Shown: positions 7,554-16,672, numbered from the stretch's first letter. The stretch is DNA of 27,176 nucleotides from an uncultured Holdemanella sp. (GCA_900754615.1 CAAEDN010000090.1:1-27176); one strand, 5' to 3'. Program-made: numbers and translations. The notes: a model not told the origin generated them from the sequence alone.

Positions 7554-8786
7554 ATGAAAATACTAGTTATCGGTAAGGGCGGACGTGAACACGCACTTGC
7601 TTATGCATGTAAACGTTCAGCTTTATGTGATGAGTTGATTTGTGCTCCAGGAAATCCTGGAATGGCAAAAATTGGAGAATGTGTCGATGTGAAAGACAGT
7701 GATGTAGAAGGTCTTGTAGCTTTGGCAAAAGAAAGAAATGTAGATTTAACCATCGTAGGTCCTGAGGCAACTTTAGCTCTAGGTGTTGTAGATGCGTTTA
7801 AAAAAGAGGGTTTAAAAATTTTTGGACCAGATAAAAAGGCGACTCAAGTAGAATCAAGTAAAGATTTTGCCAAAAATATTATGGCAAAATATAAGATTCC
7901 AACAGCAGCTTATAAAACATTTCATGATTTAGATTCAGCATGGACATATGTACAAGAACAAGGTGCGCCTATCGTCATTAAAGAAGATGGTTTAAAAGCT
8001 GGAAAAGGTGTGACTGTTGCGGCTACATTAGAACAAGCTAAAGAAGCATTGGATATTGCCTTTGCGATTGAAAATAATTCTGTAGTTATTGAAGAATGTT
8101 TATTTGGATTTGAATTTTCTTTGATCTGTTTAGTACATAATGAGACAGTTGTACCTTTAGAAGTGGCTCAAGATCATAAGTGCGTGTTTGATGGAGATAA
8201 AGGTCCAAATACAGGTGGTATGGGATCTTATAGTCCGGTTAAAAAGATTACTGCTAACATTATAGATGAAGCTATGAATGAAATTATGAAACCAATGGCA
8301 AGTGCAATGGTTAAAGAGGGAGTACCATTTACAGGCTTTTTATATGGTGGATTGATGTTAACAGAAAATGGTATTAAAACAATTGAATTCAATGCTCGTT
8401 TTGGAGATCCAGAAGCAGAAGTCATCTTGCCTCGTTTAGAAAGTGATTTTGTGCAGGCTGTGTTGGATTTAATGGATAATAAACCAGTTGAATTAAAGTG
8501 GACAAATAAAGTAAGTCATGGTGTTGTTTTGGCAAGTACAAACTATCCTGCAAGCTCTACAAAAGGATCGTTGATTTCAGGAGTAGATGATGTAGATGGT
8601 TTAGTTTTCCACATGGGAACAAAAATTACAGATGAAGGATTAGTAACAGATGGTGGACGTGTTTTGATGGTTGTTTCATTAGAAGATACTCTACAAGATG
8701 CATTTGATCATACATATGCAGAACTAGAAAAGATTCACTGTAAAGATTTATTTCACAGAAATGATATTGGAAAGAAGGACATGTAA
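7554..8786 (+). CDS. purD: Phosphoribosylamine-glycine ligase (GARS)
   Basis: PurD joins glycine to phosphoribosylamine using ATP, the second step of purine synthesis and the step after PurF. The 410 residues are close to the usual 420 or so. Seen are the N-terminal MKILVIGKGGREHALA, the FGPDKKATQVESSKDFAKN segment, the ATP-grasp loop region VIKEDGLKAGKGVTVA, and the Mg/ATP-binding GPNTGGMGSYSPV and EFNARFGDPEAEVILPRL motifs. The start follows AAAAGGAGAA. It is followed one base after its stop by fhs, so the two are cotranscribed. Most other pur genes are absent nearby; purF lies 5 kb downstream in a separate unit. Confidence 0.97.
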   Translation: MKILVIGKGGREHALAYACKRSALCDELICAPGNPGMAKIGECVDVKDSDVEGLVALAKERNVDLTIVGPEATLALGVVDAFKKEGLKIFGPDKKATQVESSKDFAKNIMAKYKIPTAAYKTFHDLDSAWTYVQEQGAPIVIKEDGLKAGKGVTVAATLEQAKEALDIAFAIENNSVVIEECLFGFEFSLICLVHNETVVPLEVAQDHKCVFDGDKGPNTGGMGSYSPVKKITANIIDEAMNEIMKPMASAMVKEGVPFTGFLYGGLMLTENGIKTIEFNARFGDPEAEVILPRLESDFVQAVLDLMDNKPVELKWTNKVSHGVVLASTNYPASSTKGSLISGVDDVDGLVFHMGTKITDEGLVTDGGRVLMVVSLEDTLQDAFDHTYAELEKIHCKDLFHRNDIGKKDM

Positions 8787-8787
8787 A

Positions 8788-10458
8788 ATGGCTAAAACAG
8801 ATTTAGAAATTGCACAAGAATGTGTCATGGAACCCATTGAAAAGGTTGCCGCAAAAATAGGAATTCCTGCTGATAGCTTGGAACATTACGGAAAATATAA
8901 AGCTAAATTGTCTTTTGATTATTTAAAATCTATTGAAAATAATCCTCATGGAAAATTAGTATTAGTCACAGCTATTAACCCAACTAAAGCTGGAGAAGGA
9001 AAAAGTACAACGACTGTAGGTTTAGGTGATGCTTTAAATCGTTTAGGCAAAAAAACAATGATGGCATTACGTGAACCTAGTTTAGGCCCTGTTTTCGGAT
9101 TAAAAGGAGGAGCTACAGGCGGTGGATATGCCCAAGTAGTTCCAATGGAAGATATTAACCTTCATTTTACTGGGGATATGCATGCGATTACAACGGCTAA
9201 CAACTTGGTAAGTGCATGTTTAGATAATGTGATTCATCAAGGGAATGAATTGAATATTGATCCTGAAAAAGTAACTTTCAAACGTTGTTTAGATATGAAT
9301 GATCGTACTTTGCGTAATATCACAATTGGTTGTGGTGCAAAGGCCAATGGTGTAGAACGTAAAGATGGATTTAATATTACAGTTGCGAGTGAAATCATGG
9401 CAGCCCTTTGTCTTGCGGATGATTTAATGGATCTAAAAGAACGCTTTGGAAAAATGCTTGTTGCGTATACGTATGATGATCAACCAGTATATGTACATGA
9501 TTTAGGTATTGAAGGTGCATTAGCTATGGTTATGAAAGATGCTGTATTGCCAAATATTGTTCAAACACTTGAACACAATCCAGTATTGATTCATGGAGGT
9601 CCATTCGCAAATATTGCACATGGATGTAACTCTGTCATTGCTACAAAGGCATGTCTAGAACTTGCAGATTATACAGTAACGGAAGCTGGATTCGGTGCGG
9701 ATCTAGGAGCTGAAAAATTCTTAGATATCAAATGTCGATTGGCAAATCTTAAACCAAATGCAGTTGTGATTGTTGCGACAATTCGTGCCTTAAAACAACA
9801 TGGTGGAATTGCGCTTGAAGATTTGAAAGAAGAAAACGTAGAAGCAATGCTTGCAGGATGTGAAAACTTAGCTAAGCATATTGATACAGTTCAACAATTT
9901 GGATTGCCATACATTGTTGCAATCAATGAATTTGCGACAGATACACCGGCAGAAGTAGCTGCACTAGAAAAATGGTGTGAAGAAAACAAGCATCCAATGT
10001 CATTATCTCAAGTATGGGCTAAAGGTGGTGAAGGTGCCATTGATTTAGCTAATAAAGTAGTTGCGTTATGCGATCAGGAAAACAACTATGCACCTTTATA
10101 TGATTTAGATAAGACAATTGAAGAAAAAATAGAAACCATTGCCAAGAAAGCATATGGTGCAGATGGTGTTGACTTTACAGAAGAGGCACAAGCACAAATT
10201 GCCAAATTCAATGAATTAGGATGGGATAAATTACCAATCTGTATGGCTAAAACACAAATGTCATTATCAGACGATGGTAAGGTTATGGGGCGTCCTACAG
10301 GATTTAGAATTACTGTTCGTGAATTACGCCCAAGCTTAGGAGCTGGCTTCATTGTTGCCTTAACAGGTAAAGTATTGACAATGCCAGGACTTCCAAAACA
10401 TCCAAGTGCATTAGACATGGATGTAGATGAAGATGGTAAGATTGTAGGATTATTCTAA
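8788..10458 (+). CDS. fhs: Formate-tetrahydrofolate ligase
   Basis: Fhs makes 10-formyltetrahydrofolate from formate, tetrahydrofolate and ATP. It feeds the formyl groups used in purine synthesis, which fits its coupling to purD. At 556 residues it has the standard length. The ATP-binding loop reads NPTKAGEGKSTT near residues 64-75, followed by LREPSLGPVFGLKGGATGGGYAQV and the FTGDMHAITTANNL segment that is nearly invariant in the family. ATG 8788 is preferred over an in-frame ATG at 8761 because AGAAGGA is 8 bases upstream and the protein then begins MAKTDLEIAQ, as homologues do. The C-terminal PGLPKHPSALDMDVD segment is also typical. A terminator follows directly. Confidence 0.97.
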   Translation: MAKTDLEIAQECVMEPIEKVAAKIGIPADSLEHYGKYKAKLSFDYLKSIENNPHGKLVLVTAINPTKAGEGKSTTTVGLGDALNRLGKKTMMALREPSLGPVFGLKGGATGGGYAQVVPMEDINLHFTGDMHAITTANNLVSACLDNVIHQGNELNIDPEKVTFKRCLDMNDRTLRNITIGCGAKANGVERKDGFNITVASEIMAALCLADDLMDLKERFGKMLVAYTYDDQPVYVHDLGIEGALAMVMKDAVLPNIVQTLEHNPVLIHGGPFANIAHGCNSVIATKACLELADYTVTEAGFGADLGAEKFLDIKCRLANLKPNAVVIVATIRALKQHGGIALEDLKEENVEAMLAGCENLAKHIDTVQQFGLPYIVAINEFATDTPAEVAALEKWCEENKHPMSLSQVWAKGGEGAIDLANKVVALCDQENNYAPLYDLDKTIEEKIETIAKKAYGADGVDFTEEAQAQIAKFNELGWDKLPICMAKTQMSLSDDGKVMGRPTGFRITVRELRPSLGAGFIVALTGKVLTMPGLPKHPSALDMDVDEDGKIVGLF

Positions 10459-10462
10459 TGTC

Positions 10463-10500
10463 AAAGGCTGGATGAAAATTCCAGTCTTTTATTTTCTTTT
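10463..10500 (+). terminator. Intrinsic terminator after purD-fhs
   Basis: AAAGGCTGGA pairs with TCCAGTCTTT (one wobble) around the loop TGAAAAT, followed by TTATTTTCTTTT. Confidence 0.78.
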
Positions 10501-10534
10501 GAAAGAGAATAAAATATACAAAAAGGAGAAACCT

Positions 10535-11779
10535 ATGACAGAATTTTATGACCAAGTAAAAGAGAGATTGATGCGCTACGCAAGAATCAATACAGAATCT
10601 GATCCACATAGTACAAGTGTTCCAACCACATCTTGTCAGCATGATTTAGCTAAAGTCATATATGAAGAGCTTCAAGAAATTGGAGCTACCAATGTATATT
10701 ATGATAAAGATACATGTGTAGTATATGGATCTTTAGAAGCGAATGTAAAAACGGGTAGAGCCATTGGCTTTGTGACACATATGGATACAGCTCCAAATGC
10801 GAGTGGTAAAGATGTAAGGCCTTGGGTATTAGAAAATTATGATGGAAATGATATTGTTTTAAACAAAGAAAAAGATATTGTGATGTCACCCAATGTATTT
10901 CCAAATCTGAAACAATATATTGGGCAGGATTTGATTTTAACTGATGGTACAACACTACTTGGAGGGGATGATAAGGCAAGTATTGCAGTTGTTATGACAT
11001 TATTGGAATATTTAGTGAAACATCCTGAAATTAAACATAACTTTACTTCTGTAGCTTTTACTCCAGATGAAGAAGTAAGTGGACTCGCAAAAGATTTGGA
11101 TTTAGAACGCTTTAAATCTCCAATCGCATATACTTTAGATGGAGATCATTTGGGCTATTATATGGACGAAACATTTAATGCGAGTCTTTCAACGATTGAA
11201 ATTCATGGTATTTCAGTACATACAGCTACCGCAAAGGGAATTATGAAAAATGCGGTGGATATTGGAAATGAATTCTTAAATAAATTACCGGCATTAGAAA
11301 AGCCACAATATACTCAAGGAAGAGAAGGATTCTATCATGTTGTTAGTTTCAATGGAGATTGCGAATATGCCAAAATTGAAATCAATGTTCGTGATCATGA
11401 TAGTTTGCAGTTTGATATTCGAAACAATACATTAAAAATGATTGTGGACATATTAAATGAAGCGTATGGAGAAGGAACTGTGAAGATTACACAAAGAATT
11501 CAATATCGCAATTTAAAAGAAGTGATTGATCAAGTGCCATTTATGATTCCATATTTGAAACAAGCCATCGAAAGTGTAGGTCTTGTTCCTCAAACAGAAC
11601 CATTTAGAGGAGGAACGGATGGCTCAGCCTTATCTCATAGAGGGCTTCCATGTCCGAATTTATCAGCGGGATACGAAAATGCGCATGGACGTTTTGAATA
11701 TGTTCCAATTCAGTCTATGGAAAAGAATGTGGAAATCTTATTAAATCTAATTGATATATATGCGAAATGTGACTGCTAG
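10535..11779 (+). CDS. pepT: Peptidase T (tripeptide aminopeptidase, M20 family)
   Basis: PepT removes the N-terminal residue from tripeptides in the cytoplasm with a two-zinc active site. The 414 residues are normal for the family. Metal and catalytic motifs are visible: HMDTAP with His82 and Asp84, LLGGDDKASIA for the bridging Asp, TPDEEV for the general base and a Glu ligand, LDGDHLGYY, and the late histidine region GLPCPNLSAGYENAHGRFEYVP. ATG 10535 follows AAAAGGAGAAACCT and gives the family-like start MTEFYDQVKERLMRYARINTES. An upstream in-frame ATG (10472) lies inside the preceding terminator and is unlikely. It is monocistronic, flanked by terminators on both sides. Confidence 0.96.
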   Translation: MTEFYDQVKERLMRYARINTESDPHSTSVPTTSCQHDLAKVIYEELQEIGATNVYYDKDTCVVYGSLEANVKTGRAIGFVTHMDTAPNASGKDVRPWVLENYDGNDIVLNKEKDIVMSPNVFPNLKQYIGQDLILTDGTTLLGGDDKASIAVVMTLLEYLVKHPEIKHNFTSVAFTPDEEVSGLAKDLDLERFKSPIAYTLDGDHLGYYMDETFNASLSTIEIHGISVHTATAKGIMKNAVDIGNEFLNKLPALEKPQYTQGREGFYHVVSFNGDCEYAKIEINVRDHDSLQFDIRNNTLKMIVDILNEAYGEGTVKITQRIQYRNLKEVIDQVPFMIPYLKQAIESVGLVPQTEPFRGGTDGSALSHRGLPCPNLSAGYENAHGRFEYVPIQSMEKNVEILLNLIDIYAKCDC

Positions 11780-11798
11780 AAATTGGTCACATTTTCTT
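11765..11798 (+). terminator. Intrinsic terminator after pepT
   Basis: AAATGTGAC / GTCACATTT is a 9-bp perfect stem with a 12-base loop that contains the pepT stop codon. TTTTCTTGTT follows. Confidence 0.7.
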
Positions 11799-11799
11799 G

Positions 11800-11828
11800 T
11801 TGCGTAAATTTTTATTTTTTAGTATAAT
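11800..11828 (+). promoter_or_regulatory. Promoter of the tRNA-Leu/tRNA-Thr unit
   Basis: TTGCGT (11800-11805), a 17-base spacer and a perfect TATAAT (11823-11828) lie 10 bases before the tRNA-Leu 5' end. This geometry suits a strong stable-RNA promoter. Confidence 0.75.
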
Positions 11829-11838
11829 ACACTCAGTC

Positions 11839-11924
11839 GCAGAGATGGTGAAATGGCAGACACGCTGTCTTCAGGCGGCAGTGCGAGAGATCGCGTGAGG
11901 GTTCAAATCCCTTTCTCTGCACCA
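11839..11924 (+). tRNA. tRNA-Leu (anticodon CAG)
   Basis: The 86-base gene has acceptor stem GCAGAGA/TCTCTGC and an encoded CCA end. The anticodon stem CTGTC/GGCAG encloses the loop TTCAGGC, so the anticodon is CAG (11872-11874). A long variable arm with the GCGAGAGATCGC hairpin is typical of leucine tRNAs. The T-arm reads GGGTTCAAATCCC. It is cotranscribed with the tRNA-Thr 10 bases downstream. Confidence 0.95.
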
Positions 11925-11934
11925 CATAGATCAT

Positions 11935-12010
<76 letters not shown>

Positions 12011-12022
12011 CTTCAACAATAT

Positions 12023-12050
12023 ACAGCCTTAATGGCTGTTTTTTATTTTT
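12023..12050 (+). terminator. Intrinsic terminator after the tRNA pair
   Basis: ACAGCC / GGCTGT is a perfect stem around TTAAT, followed by a long T-run. Confidence 0.85.
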
Positions 12051-12060
12051 CTTCTTGTTG

Positions 12061-12066
12061 TATAAT
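12061..12066 (+). promoter_or_regulatory. -10 element before the SIS-domain gene
   Basis: A perfect TATAAT lies 40 bases before the SIS-domain gene start and just after the tRNA terminator. No good -35 hexamer is evident in the T-rich upstream DNA. Confidence 0.4.
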
Positions 12067-12105
12067 GAGATTAAAGAAGTATGCATATCAAGGAGAAATA
12101 AAAAT

Positions 12106-12825
12106 ATGAAAGAAGTATTTGAGGTGGGTCTTGATATCATTAAAAAGATTCAAGAAACACAATCGGAAAAATTAGAACAAACCGGTCATTTAATGGCCCA
12201 AGCGTTTATGGATGGACATAAGTTTTTTGTGAGTGGAAGTGGACACTCTCATACAATGGCTGAAGAGATGTATGCTCGTGCTGGAGGCCTAGCTTTTGTG
12301 GTTCCCATTTTGACAAGTGAACTTACGATGACGGAGCATCCGACAAAGAGTTCACATATTGAAAGACTTAGTGGTTATGCCAAAATCTTAGCAGAGTTAT
12401 ATGGTATATCTTGTGGTGATGTCGTTTTGATCGCATCAAATTCAGGGCGTAACGCCTATCCAATTGAACTTGCACTTGAAGCAAAAAATCGAGGTGCACA
12501 TGTAGTTGCCATCACAAGTATGAAACATACTACTGCTCAAGCTTCTCGTCATTCTTGTGGAAAGAATTTGTACCAAATTGCAGATATTGTCATTGATAAT
12601 TGTGGAGAAGTTGGAGATTGTGCTTTATCTATTGATGGATTAGATGCAAAGCTTTGTCCAACATCGAGTATGGCCAATTCTTTCATTGCACAATGTATTA
12701 ATGTTGCGTGTGCTGAATACTTAATTAGTAATAATGTGGAAGTACCTGTTTTTTCATCTTTAAATTGTGATGGTACGGAAGAAAGAAACGACAAATTATT
12801 TAAAAAATATACGCGTATGTATTAG
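12106..12825 (+). CDS. SIS-domain protein (UPF0309-like phosphosugar-binding)
   Basis: The 239-residue cytoplasmic protein has one SIS (sugar isomerase) domain, a fold that binds phosphosugars in isomerases and regulators. Seen are FFVSGSGHSHTMAEEMYARAGG, matching the first phosphosugar-binding loop of the UPF0309 group, and VVLIASNSGRNAYPIELALEAKNRGAHVVAITS, the SIS core with its Ser-x-Ser-Gly loop. The C-terminal part carries CPTSSMANSFIAQCINVACAEYL, as in this group. ATG 12106 is chosen for AAGGAGAAA upstream; the frame is open further 5' only through the tRNA-Thr. The gene lies 49 bases before an AI-2E-family membrane protein and may be cotranscribed with it. The substrate is not visible; amino-sugar phosphate metabolism is a guess. 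Confidence 0.87.
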   Translation: MKEVFEVGLDIIKKIQETQSEKLEQTGHLMAQAFMDGHKFFVSGSGHSHTMAEEMYARAGGLAFVVPILTSELTMTEHPTKSSHIERLSGYAKILAELYGISCGDVVLIASNSGRNAYPIELALEAKNRGAHVVAITSMKHTTAQASRHSCGKNLYQIADIVIDNCGEVGDCALSIDGLDAKLCPTSSMANSFIAQCINVACAEYLISNNVEVPVFSSLNCDGTEERNDKLFKKYTRMY

Positions 12826-12874
12826 ACACTCATAGGGATTGTCTTTTGTGTTAGAATAAAATGGTGAGGTGCCT

Positions 12875-13981
12875 ATGAAGAAAAAAAATTTATGGATATA
12901 TATATTTGGAATCACAATTATTATTATTGGATTGATTAAATTAGATACATTGATTTCTATGATGTCTGTATTATGGAATGCATGTAGAGTTTTGGTATTT
13001 GGAGCTATGCTGGCTTTTGTAATCAATTTAGTTATGGTCAAGATTGAAAAGCGTTTGACTTTTATGAAAAAGGGAAAAAGACCAACAAGCTTGATTCTTT
13101 CTTTGGTTTTAATTGCATTATTTATCTATTTTTTAATTACGCTTGTTGTTCCATCTTTTACGGAAGCAATTAGTGTCATCGTGTCTGTGTTACCTAAGTA
13201 TTTTGAAAATACGCAGAAATTTCTTGTAGAATTATTTGAAAAGAATCCACAGTTGTCAGATTCAATTAGCAATTTAGATATTGATTGGAAAAATTTAATT
13301 CAATCGGGTATAAATTTTATTTCAACAGGAATAACAAATGTAGTGGGAACAACATTTAATGTGGTTACCGTTATTGTGAATAGTGTATTTAATTTTGTCT
13401 TGATGTTTATTTTCGCAATCTATGTGTTATTAGAGAAAGAAAGATTTATTCAATTATATCATCGACTAACTAAGTTATATTTGAGTGAAACCACAAAACA
13501 TAGAATTGATAAGTGTTTACGTATTATTAATCAAACGTTCAGTTCTTTTATTGGAGGACAATGTATAGAGGCAACCATTCTAGGCACTCTATGTGCTTTA
13601 GGAATGATTATCTTACGTATGCCATATCCTGCAATGATAGGAACACTTGTAGGTGTTATTAATATTATCCCTATGATTGGAGCTTATATTGGTGGGGCGA
13701 TTGGTATGTTTATGGTATTTACTGTAAGTCCAATTATGTCACTTTGGTTTTTATTATATTTATGTATTCTTCAACAAATTGAAAGTAATGTAATCTATCC
13801 ACATGTTGTGGGAAATTCAGTGGGTTTACCAGGAATCTATGTGATGATGACAGTTGTGATTTTTGGCTCTTTAGCAGGTATTCCCGGAATGTTTTTAGGG
13901 ATTCCTACAATGGCAAGTGTATACAAGATTGGTGTTTTATATTTAGATCGTAAAGAACGCTTAAAAGAAATGAATGGATGA
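12875..13981 (+). CDS. AI-2E family transporter-like membrane protein (PerM/YtvI type)
   Basis: The 368-residue protein is hydrophobic with about seven to eight membrane segments. The first follows the basic MKKKN start (about residues 5-25), and a soluble or amphipathic stretch (about 110-150) precedes the C-terminal segments. The family signature region PYPAMIGTLVGVINIIPMIGAYIGGAIG and the late VVGNSVGLPGIYVMMTVVIFGSLAGIPGMFLGIP identify the AI-2E/PerM group. Family members export varied substrates (autoinducer-2 in one case, Na+ or Li+ antiport in others), so the substrate is unknown. ATG 12875 is chosen with GAGG 5 bases upstream; GTG 12869 is an alternative two codons earlier. The stop codon lies inside the following terminator stem. 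Confidence 0.9.
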   Translation: MKKKNLWIYIFGITIIIIGLIKLDTLISMMSVLWNACRVLVFGAMLAFVINLVMVKIEKRLTFMKKGKRPTSLILSLVLIALFIYFLITLVVPSFTEAISVIVSVLPKYFENTQKFLVELFEKNPQLSDSISNLDIDWKNLIQSGINFISTGITNVVGTTFNVVTVIVNSVFNFVLMFIFAIYVLLEKERFIQLYHRLTKLYLSETTKHRIDKCLRIINQTFSSFIGGQCIEATILGTLCALGMIILRMPYPAMIGTLVGVINIIPMIGAYIGGAIGMFMVFTVSPIMSLWFLLYLCILQQIESNVIYPHVVGNSVGLPGIYVMMTVVIFGSLAGIPGMFLGIPTMASVYKIGVLYLDRKERLKEMNG

Positions 13982-14004
13982 TTGAAAAGTCGTCCATTTT
14001 TTCT
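13974..14004 (+). terminator. Intrinsic terminator after the AI-2E family gene
   Basis: ATGGATGATT pairs with AGTCGTCCAT (two G-U wobbles) around GAAA. Six T's follow. Confidence 0.75.
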
Positions 14005-14012
14005 TATATGCG

Positions 14013-14021
14013 TGATATAAT
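14013..14021 (+). promoter_or_regulatory. Extended -10 promoter of purF
   Basis: TGA-TATAAT lies 22 bases before the purF start and just after a terminator. No clear -35. The leader is too short for a riboswitch. Confidence 0.5.
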
Positions 14022-14043
14022 GTTGAGGCAAAGGAGATCAGTT

Positions 14044-15423
14044 ATGTTTGATGAAATTCATGAAGAGTGTGGTGTGTTTGGTGCGTATCGCGTAGATAAT
14101 GCAGCAAGTATTACGTATTATGGTTTGCATTCCTTGCAACATAGAGGTCAGGAAGCAAGTGGCATTGCCGTTTCAGATGGAGAAAATATTACTTTACAAA
14201 AAGGAAAGGGATTGACTGTGGATGTTTTCCAAAGAGAAAAATTGGATTCTATGGTCGGTAGATTAGCTATTGGACATGTTCGTTATAGTACAGCAGGCGG
14301 TCAGGAAAATGAAAATATCCAGCCAATTGTGTCAAAAGGACATAATGGTAGTTTAGCTATTGTTCATAATGGGCAAATTGTCAATGAGAAGGAACTTCGT
14401 ATTGAACTTGAAAACGAAGGAGCTATTTTCCAGGGAACGAGTGATAGTGAAATTATTCTTCACTTAATTCAAAAACAAAAGGGAACTTTAAAAGAGCGTG
14501 TTATGAAGACCGCAAACTGTATTGAGGGTGCATTTTCTTTTATTGTAATGAGTGAGGATACAATTTATGCGGTTCGCGATCGTCATGGTTTAAGACCTTT
14601 AAGTTATGCTAAAAGTAAAGATGGCTATGTAATAAGTAGTGAAACATGTGCATTCGAAGTCATGGGAATCTATGAAAGTATCGATTTAAAACCAGGTGAA
14701 ATTGTAGAATTCCATAAGGGCATTGTTAAACATGAATTTTATTCAACAAATACAGATAACCATATGTGTGCTATGGAATACATCTATTTTGCAAGACCAG
14801 ATAGTGTGGTAGAGGGTATCAATGTGCATGCATTCCGTAAGGCAACAGGTTCTATCTTAGCTAGAGAAGATAAGGATTTGCATGCCGATATTGTTATTGG
14901 TGTACCAGATTCTTCTTTATCTGCTGCCATTGGATATGCAGAAGAAGCTGGAATTCCATTTGAAACAGGATTGGTAAAAAATCGTTATGTAGGTCGTACC
15001 TTTATTCAACCTACGCAGGCTATGCGAGATCGTAGTGTTCGATTAAAATTGAGTCCTGTGTCAAGTGTAGTTAAAGGAAAATCGATTGTTATGATTGATG
15101 ATTCGATTGTACGTGGAACGACATCAAGAAGAATTGTTCAATTATTGAAAGATGCAGGAGCTACAGAGGTTCATGTTCGTATTGCGAGTCCTGTCATCAC
15201 AAGTCCATGTTTTTATGGTGTAGATACTTCTACAAAAGATCAGCTGATTGGAGCTCAAATGGGCGTAGAAGAAATCTGTGATTATATTCATGCAGATACT
15301 TTGCGCTTTATGACGGAAGAAGAAATGAAGGAAGCTGCACATGGTGTTGGCTTATGTTTGGCTTGTTTTAATGGGGAATATTGTACAAAATTATTCTCAT
15401 ATCAAGAGGAATTGGACAAATAA
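14044..15423 (+). CDS. purF: Amidophosphoribosyltransferase
   Basis: PurF starts purine synthesis by moving glutamine nitrogen onto PRPP to give phosphoribosylamine, the substrate of PurD. The 459-residue protein has an N-terminal Ntn glutaminase domain with the nucleophile at Cys9 in MFDEIHEECGVFG, so an eight-residue propeptide would be removed. The C-terminal PRPP domain carries MIDDSIVRGTTSRR. Cys242, Cys389, Cys438 and Cys441 match the spacing of the 4Fe-4S ligands in the oxygen-sensitive Bacillus enzyme, so this is the iron-sulfur type. ATG 14044 follows AAAGGAGATC; upstream in-frame codons lie in the terminator. A HAD hydrolase gene follows two bases after the stop, then trxA. Confidence 0.97.
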   Translation: MFDEIHEECGVFGAYRVDNAASITYYGLHSLQHRGQEASGIAVSDGENITLQKGKGLTVDVFQREKLDSMVGRLAIGHVRYSTAGGQENENIQPIVSKGHNGSLAIVHNGQIVNEKELRIELENEGAIFQGTSDSEIILHLIQKQKGTLKERVMKTANCIEGAFSFIVMSEDTIYAVRDRHGLRPLSYAKSKDGYVISSETCAFEVMGIYESIDLKPGEIVEFHKGIVKHEFYSTNTDNHMCAMEYIYFARPDSVVEGINVHAFRKATGSILAREDKDLHADIVIGVPDSSLSAAIGYAEEAGIPFETGLVKNRYVGRTFIQPTQAMRDRSVRLKLSPVSSVVKGKSIVMIDDSIVRGTTSRRIVQLLKDAGATEVHVRIASPVITSPCFYGVDTSTKDQLIGAQMGVEEICDYIHADTLRFMTEEEMKEAAHGVGLCLACFNGEYCTKLFSYQEELDK

Positions 15424-15425
15424 TT

Positions 15426-16310
15426 ATGAGTATAAAATGTTTGGCTTTTGATTTAGATGGAACTTTACTTCGTGATGGATCTAAAGATATAGATCCAAGA
15501 ACCTTTGAATCGATTCAAAAAGCGATGGCCCAAGGAATTCATATTGTGATTGCGTCGGGTCGAGATAAAAATGGATGTAAATTTGTATATGAACCATTGG
15601 GATTAGAGAATGGAAATCATTTTTTGGCATTAGTAAATGGTCAGATTGTATATGATTTTGACAAGAGAGAATACGATTTAGATGATGTATTAACGGCAGA
15701 AGATGGAATTAAAATACAAAAAGTTTGTAAAGAATTTGGCGTCGAGGGGATTTTTCAATGTGGATATGATTTCTATAGTTATGTCTCTTCACTAAATCGT
15801 GTAAAGAAAAAAGTCAAAAATTTTATTTTAGGTGAGCCAGATGATTATGGATTAAAGGCAGGAAGGGAAAATCGTAATTTTATTGATTTACCTTTTGAAG
15901 AAATTCATTTAACGCAAGATATTAATAAGGTAATTATGGTACATTCACCAAAGTTCTTTGAAAAGAATTTTGAGGGGCTCAAAACAGCATTAAGCGATTA
16001 TGATGTGTTGTTGATTGGTTCTGGTTGGATGGAAATCATGCCAAAACACGTAAGCAAGGCGAGTGCATTGTGGAAAATCTGTGATAAGCTTGGAATCAGC
16101 ATGAATGAGGTCATGGCTTTTGGAGATGCACAAAACGATTTGAAGATGCTTCAACAAGTAGGCATTGGTGTAGCTATGGGGAATGCGATGGATGAAGCTA
16201 AATGTGCGGCAACTGTCGTTACGGATACAAATATGAACAATGGCATTGGAAAAGCAATCGATGCGTTGCTTGCGGGCAAAGAAATGGACTTACGCAAGGG
16301 CTTGTTATAG
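15426..16310 (+). CDS. Cof-type HAD-superfamily hydrolase
   Basis: The 294-residue protein is a HAD phosphatase of the Cof (IIB cap) type, a group that hydrolyses sugar phosphates, flavin mononucleotide, pyridoxal phosphate and similar small molecules. Motif I is FDLDGTLL at the N-terminus, motif II IVIASGRD, motif III the lysine in MPKHVSKASAL, and motif IV FGDAQNDLKML, where the GDxxND form is typical of Cof proteins. An insertion between motifs II and III fits the cap domain. ATG 15426 starts two bases after the purF stop, with GAGG about 14 bases upstream, so translation may depend on coupling to purF. The substrate cannot be told from sequence. Confidence 0.9.
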   Translation: MSIKCLAFDLDGTLLRDGSKDIDPRTFESIQKAMAQGIHIVIASGRDKNGCKFVYEPLGLENGNHFLALVNGQIVYDFDKREYDLDDVLTAEDGIKIQKVCKEFGVEGIFQCGYDFYSYVSSLNRVKKKVKNFILGEPDDYGLKAGRENRNFIDLPFEEIHLTQDINKVIMVHSPKFFEKNFEGLKTALSDYDVLLIGSGWMEIMPKHVSKASALWKICDKLGISMNEVMAFGDAQNDLKMLQQVGIGVAMGNAMDEAKCAATVVTDTNMNNGIGKAIDALLAGKEMDLRKGLL

Positions 16311-16338
16311 AATGGAATCAGATAAGGAGGAACCTTGT

Positions 16339-16647
16339 ATGAAAATTGTAAATACAGAAGAATTTAACGCATTAATGAACGAAGATGCAGTTTTAGTTGA
16401 CTTCTTCGCAACTTGGTGTGGACCATGTAAAATGTTGACACCAGTTCTTGAATCAGTCGCAAATAAATTAGATGGAAAAGTAAAAATCGTAAAGGTGGAT
16501 GTAGATGAAAGTCCAGATTTGGCACAAAGATTTGGTATTATGTCTGTTCCAACTATGATTCTATTTAAGAAAGGAACACAAGCTGCAGCATTCTCAGGAT
16601 ATATGCCTGAGGCAATGTTGATGCAAAATATTGAAAGTAAACTATAG
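16339..16647 (+). CDS. trxA: Thioredoxin
   Basis: Thioredoxin is the small cytoplasmic dithiol carrier reduced by TrxB. The 102-residue protein has the standard length. The active site is FFATWCGPCKM, with the redox pair at Cys27 and Cys30, and the conserved cis-proline region reads IMSVPTMILFKKG. The start follows AAGGAGGA at 16324-16331, a very strong ribosome site. It is the third gene of purF - HAD - trxA, with a 28-base gap before it. An efficient terminator begins at its stop codon. Confidence 0.96.
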   Translation: MKIVNTEEFNALMNEDAVLVDFFATWCGPCKMLTPVLESVANKLDGKVKIVKVDVDESPDLAQRFGIMSVPTMILFKKGTQAAAFSGYMPEAMLMQNIESKL

Positions 16648-16672
16648 GATGATTCGTCATCCTATTTTCTTT
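16644..16672 (+). terminator. Intrinsic terminator after trxA (TTCG tetraloop)
   Basis: ATAGGATGA / TCATCCTAT is a perfect 9-bp stem closed by a TTCG tetraloop and followed by TTTCTTT. The stem begins one base before the trxA stop codon. Confidence 0.9.
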
